Part shown: piece after piece, positions 1 through 6,268 of the stretch
Layout: every line of letters begins with the position of its first letter
Numbering within the stretch: the stretch's first letter is position 1
Notes under the pieces: generated by a model
Databases searched by the model: none
What the model was told of the DNA's origin: nothing
Seen by the model: only the letters and a program-made list of their open reading frames with translations
Translations under genes and position numbers: made by a program
NCBI GenBank assembly: GCA_964428175.1
Contig: CAYRXM010000146.1
Coordinates: 1-12,147 of the forward strand
DNA from: CAYRXM01 sp964428175
GTDB taxonomy: Bacteria > Chloroflexota > Anaerolineae > JAFGEY01
Reading direction: 5' to 3'
DNA length: 12,147 nt

Positions 1-132
1 ACGCTTGACTCAAGCGCACGCTTTCACGCGCCTGGTCGCAACTCTAAACTCAAGATGTAAAAACAACGATGATTTATACCCACTTGCTCAACCGGGGCGG
101 CCTGGCCGTCCGCAGCCCGCTGGATTGACCCG

Positions 133-696
133 CTAGACAACTTGGCCCGTCTCGGCAAAATGTCGCACACTCGCATCCACCTGTGCGCTTGCCGGCAAAC
201 GCGGCAGCACATCGCGCAGAATGGCCTGATAATCGAACCCCGCCCGGTATATTCTGCGCAACGGCCCACCGCCGGGCGAGAAAGAGATTTTCCGGCGATC
301 AACGCTCTCGATAGTAATCATCCAGTCCAAATCTTCAGACCAAAACCACGTTTTTGCGCTGATGCGGGCCACCTCCGCCAGGCGGATCGTGGTTAATCGC
401 CCGCGGGGGCCATAAGAAAAAGTATCGCCGGTCAAAATGGCTTCCATTCGAAACCGGATGGCATAAATCAGCCCGCCTATGAATACTGGAACAAGCAAGG
501 CCAGGCCGCACATGCCCAGCGCAGTCAGCAAGCCCTGCCGGCTGCCAACGAACGATTGAACGCTGGAGGGGTTTAGGACGAGAATCACAGGAAGCGCCAG
601 CAGCACGCACAACATCGGAAAAGCGACGAACAGAAGAAATAGGCCAATGATCAACGCAAGTGGATTTTTCTGATAAGGGTAGACAATCGTTTCCAT
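133..696 (-). CDS. Two-helix membrane protein with PH-like C-terminal domain, function unknown
   Basis: Predicted 187-residue inner-membrane protein. Two long hydrophobic segments (about residues 12-41 and 55-81) are followed by a soluble part of about 100 residues. That part has alternating short beta strands, with GDTFSYGPRG near 90-99, WMITIES near 125-131 and RRKISFSPG near 134-142, and a final helix. This layout resembles bacterial PH-domain (bPH) membrane proteins; the family call is by layout, not by a diagnostic motif. I chose the ATG at 694-696 because GAGGA lies four bases upstream on the minus strand. The frame stays open upstream to 765, but that extension runs into the short-period repeats and adds a Cys/Arg-rich stretch unlike the rest. 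No catalytic residues are visible. It is separated from the molybdenum hydroxylase gene by a repeat-rich spacer, so it is probably transcribed on its own. Confidence 0.72.
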   Translation of the reverse strand: METIVYPYQKNPLALIIGLFLLFVAFPMLCVLLALPVILVLNPSSVQSFVGSRQGLLTALGMCGLALLVPVFIGGLIYAIRFRMEAILTGDTFSYGPRGRLTTIRLAEVARISAKTWFWSEDLDWMITIESVDRRKISFSPGGGPLRRIYRAGFDYQAILRDVLPRLPASAQVDASVRHFAETGQVV

Positions 697-741
697 GCCA
701 TCCTCGCTTGATTTCGGCCAGAATTTCAGCCGCAAACAGGG

Positions 742-817
742 ACACCGATGAACACTGGCTAACACATACAGACAAGATGGGAAAATCAGTGCGAATCAGT
801 GTAAATCAGCATCCCAT
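742..817. repeat. Short 10-bp-period repeat array with flanking inverted repeat
   Basis: ACAC recurs at 742, 752 and 762, and AATCAG recurs at 784, 794 and 804, both with an exact 10-base step (AATCAGTGCG, AATCAGTGTA, AATCAGCATC). ATGGGA at 777-782 and TCCCAT at 812-817 are inverted and enclose the second block. The ten-base step is close to one helical turn. It lies just upstream of the 133-696 gene, between it and the larger palindromic element. It has no plausible coding content. Confidence 0.65.
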
Positions 818-833
818 TTTTTGATAGCCGCTC

Positions 834-997
834 GTAACTGCTCAGGCAAACAGGTCGAGCGTCGGTCGAGTAAGGCTTTAGCAAAGCTAAAGCCTGTATC
901 GAGACCACGCGAGCGCGTTTGCGTAGCCTGCTTGGTCTCGATACGCTGCAAATTCGCAGAATTTGCCCTACTCGACCAGCGCAGGCTGAGCAGTTAC
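834..997. repeat. 164-bp nested palindromic (multi-hairpin) element
   Basis: Five inverted repeats are arranged as nested and side-by-side stems. The outer arms are 834-845 and 986-997 (12/12, GTAACTGCTCAG and its complement). The next arms are 864-876 and 965-977 (12/13, GGTCGAGTAAGGC-like). Inside are three hairpins: 873-882/886-895 (10 bp, loop AAA), 896-907/933-944 (12/12, GTATCGAGACCA) and 948-955/959-966 (8 bp, loop GCA). Either strand could fold into a three-armed cruciform. The right outer arm overlaps the last codon and the stop of the hydroxylase gene (994-996), so the element may serve as its transcript 3' end. No transposase is present, so it would be a non-autonomous REP/MITE-like unit. 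Confidence 0.8.
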
Positions 998-3687
998 ACC
1001 CGTTCCTTCGTCATCGGCAGCGCAAACACTTGCACGCCCGTCGCCCGGGCGATCGCGTTCGCTGCCGCCGGCGCCACCGGGATCAGCGACAGCTCACCCA
1101 CCCCCTTGCCGCCAAACGGCCCGTCGGCGTCCTCGCATTCGACCACGATGGTCGTGATTGGAGGCAATTGGTCGATGCGCGGGATGCGATATTGAGCCAG
1201 CGTCGGCGTGCGCAGTTCGCCTTGCTCAAAGACCATTTCTTCCTGCACGGCATAGCCCAGCCCCATCACCACCCCGCCCTCCAACTGCCCGCGCAGCCCC
1301 ACTGGGTTCAGCGCGCGGCCCACGTCCTGGGCCAGGATCAGCCGGCGCACGGTCGGCTCGCCGGTTTCGAGATCGACCTCGACCTGCGCCGCCAGCGTGG
1401 CATAGCCAAAGGCGAAATGCATATCGCCGGGGCGGCCCAGCGCCCGTGTCTCCGGCGGGGTATAGACGCCCTCCTCGCGCAGCGACAGGCCGCTCGTCCG
1501 CGCCTGCCGGATTGCCTGCTCGAAATCGTACTCGACCAGCCCATCAGGGCTGGACAGGTCCGTTTCAGCGATCAACCTCTCCTTGAATTTCTCAGCCACG
1601 GTGCGCACCGCGTTGCCGGTAATGTAGGTCTGCCGCGAGGCCGTGGTCGGCCCGCAGTCGGGGGTCAGCCCGGTGTCGGCCACGGTCACGTCGACGCGCG
1701 CGAGCGGCACACCGAGTACCTCCGCCGCCGTCGCCGCCGCGATCTGCACCAGGCCCTGCCCCACCTCTGCCGCGCCGATGCCCACCCATACCCGGTCGTC
1801 GTCCTTGACCTCGATGTACGCCGCCGCCCGGTCGGGCAGCCCGCCGCCCAGCCCCACGTTCTTGTAGGCGCAGGCCAGCCCCCAGGCGGTGCGCTTGCCA
1901 TCCCCCTCGATCACCGCCCAGCCGCCCAGCCGCTCCACCTCGGCGACCACCCGCTCCAACGTCTCTTGCATGCCGATCGGCCCACGCAAAATTTGCCCGG
2001 TCGCCGTCGTGCCCCCCTGCCGAAGGATGTTTCGCCGCCGCACCTCGACCGGATCGAGGCCCAACGCCAGCGCCATCAGGTCGATCTGCCGCTCGACGGC
2101 GAACGAGGCCTGCGGCACGCCGAAACCGCGAAACGCCCCCGCCGGCGGGTTGTTGGTGTACACCGCCCGCGAGATCACCTGCACGTGCGCCACCTCGTAT
2201 GGCCCGGTGACGTGCGTCGCCGTGCGCGTCATCACCGGCAGGCCCAGGCTGGCATACGCGCCGGTGTCACCGTCGATCTCGGCCCGCACCGCCAGCAGCG
2301 TGCCGTCCTGGCGCATCCCCGTCTTGAGGCGGATCGTCGTCGCGTGGCGCTTGGGGTGGACGGTCATCGACTCGCGCCGACCGAACACCAGCTTGACCGG
2401 CCTACCGGTCAAATAGCATCCCAACGCGGCGTGGATTTGCGCAGCAATGTCTTCTTTGCCGCCAAATGTCCCGCCCACCGCCGTGCCAACCACGCGAACC
2501 CGGTCTTCCGGCAAGGCCAGCGCCTCGGCAATCTGGCGGCGGTCTTCAAAGGGAATCTGCGAGCCGACGAACACGGTGATTTGCGCAACGGCCCCCTGGT
2601 CGTCGAGCCTGGGCACGGCCAGCGACGCTTCCGGCTCCAGAAAGGCGTGTTCCTGCGTCGGCGTGCGGTAAACGTGCTCGGTCACCAGGTCGGCCTCGGC
2701 AAAGCCCCGCTCCACATCGCCCTTGCCAAAGCGAATCTCGTGCATCAGGTTGCCGCCGTCGTGCAGCGCGGGCATCCCTTCCTTGAACGCCGCCTGCGGC
2801 GAGTCGATGATCGGCTGCGGGTCGTACTCGACCTGAATCGCCTCGGCGGCGGCGCGCGCCTGCGCCTCCGTCTCAGCGAGGACGACGGCGATGGCGTCGC
2901 CCCGGTAGCGCACCCGCTCGCCCACCGCCACCAGCGTCGGCCAATCGCGGCGCATCAGCCCATGCCGGTGCTCGCCGGGGATATCATTGGCGGTCAGCAC
3001 CCGCACCACACCGGGCATCGATCTTGCTTGAGCAAAATCGATGTTTTGCACAATCCCGTGTGGAATATCGCTGCGGCGCACGGCGGCATAAAGCATTTTC
3101 TCCTCAAAAAGGTCGGCGGTGTAGCGCGCCGCGCCGGTCACTTTGGCTGCGGCGTCGAGGCGAGGCGCGGCGCGGCCAATCACCTTGAGCGGCCGCGCGC
3201 TCTGCGGCGGGTCGGCCGCCGGCTCGCCGGCCGCGCGGTGTACGGCGCGCAAAATGCTGGCATAGCCGGTGCAGCGGCAGAGGTTGTTCTTGAGCGCTGC
3301 CTTGATCTCGTCGTCTGTGGGCCGGGGGTTGCGGTCGAGCAAGGCCTTGGCGGCCATGATCATGCCCGGCGTGCAAAAGCCGCACTGCACCGCCCCCTCA
3401 TCGATAAAGGCCTGCTGCAAGGGGTGCAGCAGGCCATTTTGCGCCAGCCCTTCGATCGTCTCGACGCGCATCCCGTCGACGATCTGCCTGCCACGCACCA
3501 GGCAGGCCCGCCGCACCCGCCCGTCGACGATCACCGTGCATGCGCCGCAGTGGCCTTCGCCGCAGCCGTTCTTGGCGCCGGTCAGGCGCAGTTGATCGCG
3601 CAGCAGATCGAGCAAGGTGGTTTGCAGCCCCACTCGGGCCTCAACATCCCGACTATTGACGATCAGGGTAACGGTTCGTTCATCCAT
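994..3687 (-). CDS. Fused [2Fe-2S]/molybdopterin-binding hydroxylase (xanthine dehydrogenase/aldehyde oxidoreductase family)
   Basis: An 897-residue molybdenum hydroxylase in which the iron-sulfur part and the molybdenum part are one chain. Cys42, 47, 50 and 62 (C-x4-C-x2-C-x11-C) form the plant-type [2Fe-2S] site. Cys102, 105, 137 and 139 form the second cluster (CGFC...CRC). After a linker near 155-168, the large domain starts with VIGRAAPRLDAAAKVTG. It carries GGTFGGKED (Glu412), GAFRGFG (Arg520) and the catalytic-glutamate motif GGKGVGE (Glu865). There is no FAD domain, and the length matches the Desulfovibrio gigas Mop type (907 residues). By motif, Glu412 aligns with bovine xanthine oxidase Glu802 and Arg488 (MTRTATH) probably with Arg880, which hints at a purine or other N-heterocycle as substrate, but substrate cannot be read from sequence. 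A perfect AAGGAG lies seven bases before the ATG. It is 51 bp downstream of the histidine kinase gene with only purine-rich sequence between, so co-transcription is likely. No maturation gene (xdhC-like) is in the window. Confidence 0.93.
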   Translation of the reverse strand: MDERTVTLIVNSRDVEARVGLQTTLLDLLRDQLRLTGAKNGCGEGHCGACTVIVDGRVRRACLVRGRQIVDGMRVETIEGLAQNGLLHPLQQAFIDEGAVQCGFCTPGMIMAAKALLDRNPRPTDDEIKAALKNNLCRCTGYASILRAVHRAAGEPAADPPQSARPLKVIGRAAPRLDAAAKVTGAARYTADLFEEKMLYAAVRRSDIPHGIVQNIDFAQARSMPGVVRVLTANDIPGEHRHGLMRRDWPTLVAVGERVRYRGDAIAVVLAETEAQARAAAEAIQVEYDPQPIIDSPQAAFKEGMPALHDGGNLMHEIRFGKGDVERGFAEADLVTEHVYRTPTQEHAFLEPEASLAVPRLDDQGAVAQITVFVGSQIPFEDRRQIAEALALPEDRVRVVGTAVGGTFGGKEDIAAQIHAALGCYLTGRPVKLVFGRRESMTVHPKRHATTIRLKTGMRQDGTLLAVRAEIDGDTGAYASLGLPVMTRTATHVTGPYEVAHVQVISRAVYTNNPPAGAFRGFGVPQASFAVERQIDLMALALGLDPVEVRRRNILRQGGTTATGQILRGPIGMQETLERVVAEVERLGGWAVIEGDGKRTAWGLACAYKNVGLGGGLPDRAAAYIEVKDDDRVWVGIGAAEVGQGLVQIAAATAAEVLGVPLARVDVTVADTGLTPDCGPTTASRQTYITGNAVRTVAEKFKERLIAETDLSSPDGLVEYDFEQAIRQARTSGLSLREEGVYTPPETRALGRPGDMHFAFGYATLAAQVEVDLETGEPTVRRLILAQDVGRALNPVGLRGQLEGGVVMGLGYAVQEEMVFEQGELRTPTLAQYRIPRIDQLPPITTIVVECEDADGPFGGKGVGELSLIPVAPAAANAIARATGVQVFALPMTKERV

Positions 3688-3738
3688 GGTATCACTCCTT
3701 GTCCACCCTTCCCTTGTCTACTCTTACTCTCCCTTTAT

Positions 3739-5121
3739 CTACTCTTCCATCGGCAGCCATAGAATGATCTGCGTACCTTCGCCGGGCCGGCTGTACAGCC
3801 CCAGGTCGCCGTTGAGCAGTTCGGCGCGTTCTTTCATGCCCATCAACCCCAGGTGCTCGGTGTCCGATCCGAGAACGCTGGGCACATACTCGAAACCGGG
3901 ACCATTGTCTTCGACGCGAACCAGCAGGTCGTTTTCCTGAAACTGGACGGTCACATACACACGCGTGGCATTGAGGGCATGCTTGCGCACGTTGGTCAGC
4001 GCCTCCTGGACGATGCGAAAGGCGGTCAGTTCAGTTTCCGGCGGCAGGCGGCGCTCCTCGCCGAGCACTTCGCACGAAACGCGCGCGCCGTTGCCCAACT
4101 CGCGTTCCAGGTCTTCGGCGATTGTTTGCAGCGCGGCGACCAGGCCCAAATCTTCGAGGATCAGCGGGCGCAGGTCGCGGCTCATACGCCGCACGCCGAG
4201 CAGCGCATCGGAGGCCAGCTCGCCCAGTTCATCCAGCGCGGCGATCAGCCGGGGGTTGTTTTCCGCCGACAGCCGGCACAGATCGATGCGCTGCATCAGC
4301 CCCACCAACTCTTGCGCTGTCTCGTCGTGCAAGTCGCGCGAAATGCGCTTGCGTTCCTCTTCCTGGCTGCGCAGCACACGCGAGGCATATTCCTGAAGCG
4401 TGTCGCGCTGGCGTCTGAGCTGGGTGACCATGTGGTTGAACGCGGCCACCAACGCCTCAACCTCGACCGGGCCGCTTACATCGGGCGGGCTGAACTCTTG
4501 CCCGGCGGCGACCCGTCCGGCCTGGTTCGTCACGGCGACGAGCGGCTCGACGATGCGCTGCAAACCGAACCACAGCAGCACGGAGGCAAAGACGAGCACC
4601 GCAAAGAGCAGCGATCCCATCGCCACCAGAAACGAGGAGGTCGAGGCAAATACTTCGGAGCGAGATTCTTCGATCAGGATGTTCCAGGGCGTTTCGGGGA
4701 TCGGCGCGGTCGAGGCGATGTGCGGGTTCTCCGGCGAGACAATGGAGAGGCTGCCCGTTCGCTTGCCGACCACCAGGGTAAACAGATCGCCGCGCAAGAC
4801 AGACCCGGAAGAAAAACGCGCCCCCTTGGGCGCGCAGAGCACAAAACCCTTTTCATTCACCACATAGATCGTCCCCGGTGTATGCGCGGCCAGCGCATCG
4901 AGCGCCGCGCACACCTCTTCTCGCTGCGGCGGGTGCTGCTCGATATAGCCGATCAGCGCTGCTGCTGTCATCTGGGCCAGTTTTTCGTTGCGCTCGTTGA
5001 CCACATTGCGCACGTCGCGCCACGACCAGGCGATGGACAGCGTGAGCACCAGCACGCTGAACACCAACATGGGGATCAGCGACCAGACGGTCACCGACGT
5101 GCGCAGGGTACGCTGCTTCAA
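3739..5121 (-). CDS. Membrane sensor histidine kinase, NarL/DegS-type (HisKA_3)
   Basis: A 460-residue membrane histidine kinase. It has transmembrane helix 1 (about 12-33), an extracytoplasmic Cache-like sensor (about 35-158, ending in the Cache-typical TPWNILIEESRSEV), helix 2 (about 163-186) and a HAMP-like segment (about 187-239). The HisKA_3 dimerisation domain has the phospho-accepting His265 in EEERKRISRDLHDE, and the ATPase domain has EALTNVRKHA, DNGPGF (405-410) and GLMGMKER (425-432). It should autophosphorylate and pass phosphate to the adjacent regulator. The start is chosen at TTG (5121-5119): it overlaps the regulator's TGA as TTGA, and AGGGAG (5134-5129) lies seven bases upstream. 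A GTG at 5139 in the same frame would add six residues but has a poor ribosome site. The ligand is unknown. The neighbouring molybdenum hydroxylase suggests the signal could be its substrate, which is only inference. Confidence 0.93.
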   Translation of the reverse strand: MKQRTLRTSVTVWSLIPMLVFSVLVLTLSIAWSWRDVRNVVNERNEKLAQMTAAALIGYIEQHPPQREEVCAALDALAAHTPGTIYVVNEKGFVLCAPKGARFSSGSVLRGDLFTLVVGKRTGSLSIVSPENPHIASTAPIPETPWNILIEESRSEVFASTSSFLVAMGSLLFAVLVFASVLLWFGLQRIVEPLVAVTNQAGRVAAGQEFSPPDVSGPVEVEALVAAFNHMVTQLRRQRDTLQEYASRVLRSQEEERKRISRDLHDETAQELVGLMQRIDLCRLSAENNPRLIAALDELGELASDALLGVRRMSRDLRPLILEDLGLVAALQTIAEDLERELGNGARVSCEVLGEERRLPPETELTAFRIVQEALTNVRKHALNATRVYVTVQFQENDLLVRVEDNGPGFEYVPSVLGSDTEHLGLMGMKERAELLNGDLGLYSRPGEGTQIILWLPMEE

Positions 5122-5786
5122 TGGCTGTCTCCCTGCCACACATCGACCAGCCCGCGGCGGATGGCATAGAGCACGGCCTCGGTGCGGCTCTTGACGTTCA
5201 GCTTGCTAAAAATGCTGCTCAGGTGTACCTGCACCGTGTGTGGGCTGATACACAACGCTTCGGAAACTTCCTTGTTGCTCCATCCTTTGGCGATAGCCTG
5301 CAAGACCTGCATCTCGCGCTCGGTCAGCGCGTCGACGCTGGCATCGCCGGAAGTGCGGTTGGGATGGGTCAGCCGTTCGACGACGCGCTTGGCTACCGAA
5401 GGGTGCAGCGCGGTTTCGCCATTGTACACGTCGCGGATGCCCTTGACCAGATCGCGCTGTCCGGCGGTTTTGAGCAAATAGCCGTTAGCGCCGGCATCCA
5501 GCAAGGGAAACACATAGCGGTCGTCCTCGTGCGCGGTAAAGATCAGCACGCGGACGTTCGGGCAGCATGCCTTGATCGCTTTGGTCGCCTCGATGCCATT
5601 CATACCCGGCATGCGCACGTCGAGCACGGCCACATCGGGTTCAAGCTCCTGGATCATGCGCAGCGCGCTCTCGCCGTCTTCGGCCTCGCCGATGACGACG
5701 AGGTCTTCTTCGCGTTCCAACATGCGCCGGGTACCTTCGCGGACTACTTTGTGATCGTCGGCCAGGACAACACGAATTTTGCTCAT
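5118..5786 (-). CDS. NarL/FixJ-family response regulator (receiver + LuxR-type HTH)
   Basis: A 222-residue transcription factor. The receiver domain (about 1-122) has acidic Asp10 and Asp11, phospho-acceptor Asp56 in VLDVRMPGMNG, Thr84 and Lys106. The C-terminal LuxR-type helix-turn-helix (about 152-213) has the family pattern LTEREMQVLQAIAKGWSNKEV followed by SPHTVQVHLSSIFSKLNV. It is the partner of the overlapping histidine kinase gene: its TGA is inside the kinase TTGA start. AAAGGAA precedes the ATG by about seven bases, and a promoter (5823-5851) sits about 30 bp further upstream. It probably controls its own operon, including the molybdenum hydroxylase gene, and possibly the divergent butyrate kinase promoter; the targets are not shown by the sequence. 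Confidence 0.95.
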   Translation of the reverse strand: MSKIRVVLADDHKVVREGTRRMLEREEDLVVIGEAEDGESALRMIQELEPDVAVLDVRMPGMNGIEATKAIKACCPNVRVLIFTAHEDDRYVFPLLDAGANGYLLKTAGQRDLVKGIRDVYNGETALHPSVAKRVVERLTHPNRTSGDASVDALTEREMQVLQAIAKGWSNKEVSEALCISPHTVQVHLSSIFSKLNVKSRTEAVLYAIRRGLVDVWQGDSH

Positions 5787-5822
5787 CGTAAATTCCTTTC
5801 CAAATTGCGCAAACTGGCTTCG

Positions 5823-5851
5823 ATTATATCACGCCTGCAAAGGGCAGGCAA
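5823..5851 (-). promoter_or_regulatory. Promoter of the two-component/hydroxylase operon with palindromic operator candidate
   Basis: On the minus strand, TTGCCT (5851-5846) and TATAAT (5828-5823) are separated by 17 bases. They would start transcription near 5816, about 30 bases before the regulator ATG. A palindrome with arms GCCTGC and GCAGGC (5833-5838/5844-5849, five-base centre) covers the spacer and the -35 box, a position typical of an operator. The repressor or activator is not known; autoregulation by the encoded NarL-type protein is one possibility. Confidence 0.68.
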
Positions 5852-5881
5852 ACCATTTTCTGCAAATCCCAACCGCTTGCC

Positions 5882-5910
5882 TTGCACACGCGCCCAGTTT
5901 CAGGTATAAT
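5882..5910 (+). promoter_or_regulatory. Near-consensus sigma70-type promoter of butyrate kinase leader
   Basis: TTGCAC (5882-5887) and a perfect TATAAT (5905-5910) are spaced by exactly 17 bases. The start site would be near 5917, giving an unusually long leader of about 350 nt before the butyrate kinase ATG, with all three repeat modules inside it. It is divergent from the regulator promoter. Confidence 0.75.
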
Positions 5911-5952
5911 CATAATAACAACTCTATACGTCGTGCTCATTCCACGTTTTGG

Positions 5953-6222
5953 CCTATCCTCCAGGATCATTGCTTGCAATGAAACTCGTTGCCTGGGCGA
6001 CGATCTTTCCGAGAGGCCAAGCTCTGTTCAGTTCCGACTGGTTCGGGATAGGGCCTATCCTCCAAGATCGTTATTTTTTGTGCAATGATCTTTCCGAGAG
6101 ACCAAGCTCTGTTCAGTTCCGACTGGTTCGGGATAGGGCCTATCCTCCAAGATCGTTATTTTTTGTGCAATGATCTTTCCGAGAGACCAAGCTCTGTTCA
6201 GTTCCGACTGGTTCGGGATAGG
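5953..6222 (+). promoter_or_regulatory. Candidate structured RNA leader: three tandem cloverleaf-like modules
   Basis: Three modules lie end to end, separated by a single G: 5953-6052, 6054-6137 and 6139-6222. Each begins with CCTATCC and ends with GGATAGG, a 7-bp closing stem. In module 2 the inside folds into three hairpins. P2 is 6064-6072/6084-6092 (9 bp including one G-U pair, U-rich loop). P3 is 6097-6100/6107-6110 (AGAG/CTCT). P4 is 6114-6117/6122-6125 (CAGU/ACUG) with a UCCG tetraloop. Module 3 is the same. Module 1 has a different, longer P2: its base pairs AGGATC/GATCTT with one A-U changed to G-U, and it carries an extra stem 5988-5992/5997-6001. The array lies between the promoter and butyrate kinase, 46 bases before the start codon. 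The function is unknown; it could be a cis-regulatory RNA, a set of small RNAs or just a structured repeat. Confidence 0.55.
6002..6222 (+). repeat. 85-bp tandem direct repeat, 2.6 copies
   Basis: Copies begin with GATCTTTCCGAGAG at 6002, 6087 and 6172, an exact 85-base period; the third copy stops after 51 bases at 6222. By eye, copies 1 and 2 differ at a single base (GAGAGG versus GAGAGA), and copies 2 and 3 are identical over their shared length. A diverged piece of the unit precedes them from 5953. Because 85 is not a multiple of three, the reading frame shifts in each copy, which argues against a coding repeat. A palindrome GGATAGG-G-CCTATCC marks each module junction. Confidence 0.93.
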
Positions 6223-6268
6223 ATATGGCGAGAACAAAATACAGATGTCAGAGAGGACACGATAGAAA

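Noticed and set aside
2..16. CGCTT-n5-AAGCG inverted repeat at the left edge
   Set aside because: It is too short and isolated, with no T-run, to be called a terminator or operator.
24..302. 92-residue minus-strand frame at the left edge
   Set aside because: It overlaps the membrane protein gene in another frame, has no ribosome site and has a low-complexity Cys/Arg-rich product.
919..3762. 947-residue plus-strand open frame
   Set aside because: It is antisense to the molybdenum hydroxylase, which has all its cluster and catalytic motifs and a perfect ribosome site. The plus-strand product is His/Arg/Pro-rich with no recognisable domain, as expected for a GC-rich shadow frame.
3853..5169. 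438-residue plus-strand open frame
   Set aside because: It is antisense to the histidine kinase, has a His/Gln/Arg-rich composition without domains and lacks a ribosome site.
5953..6052. Possible tRNA or tRNA-like gene, because of the 7-bp closing stem and cloverleaf shape
   Set aside because: There is no canonical T-loop, D-loop or anticodon arm geometry and no CCA end. The P3 and P4 stems are only 4 bp and the P2 arm is too long.
5949..6173. Small open frames across the 85-bp repeats (also 6085-6339 plus and 6055-6312 minus)
   Set aside because: The 85-base period shifts the frame in each copy, so peptides are not conserved between copies, and frames are open on both strands. Non-coding structure explains the array better.
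5953..6222. CRISPR array
   Set aside because: The units are 85 bp tandem repeats with no variable spacers and no cas genes.
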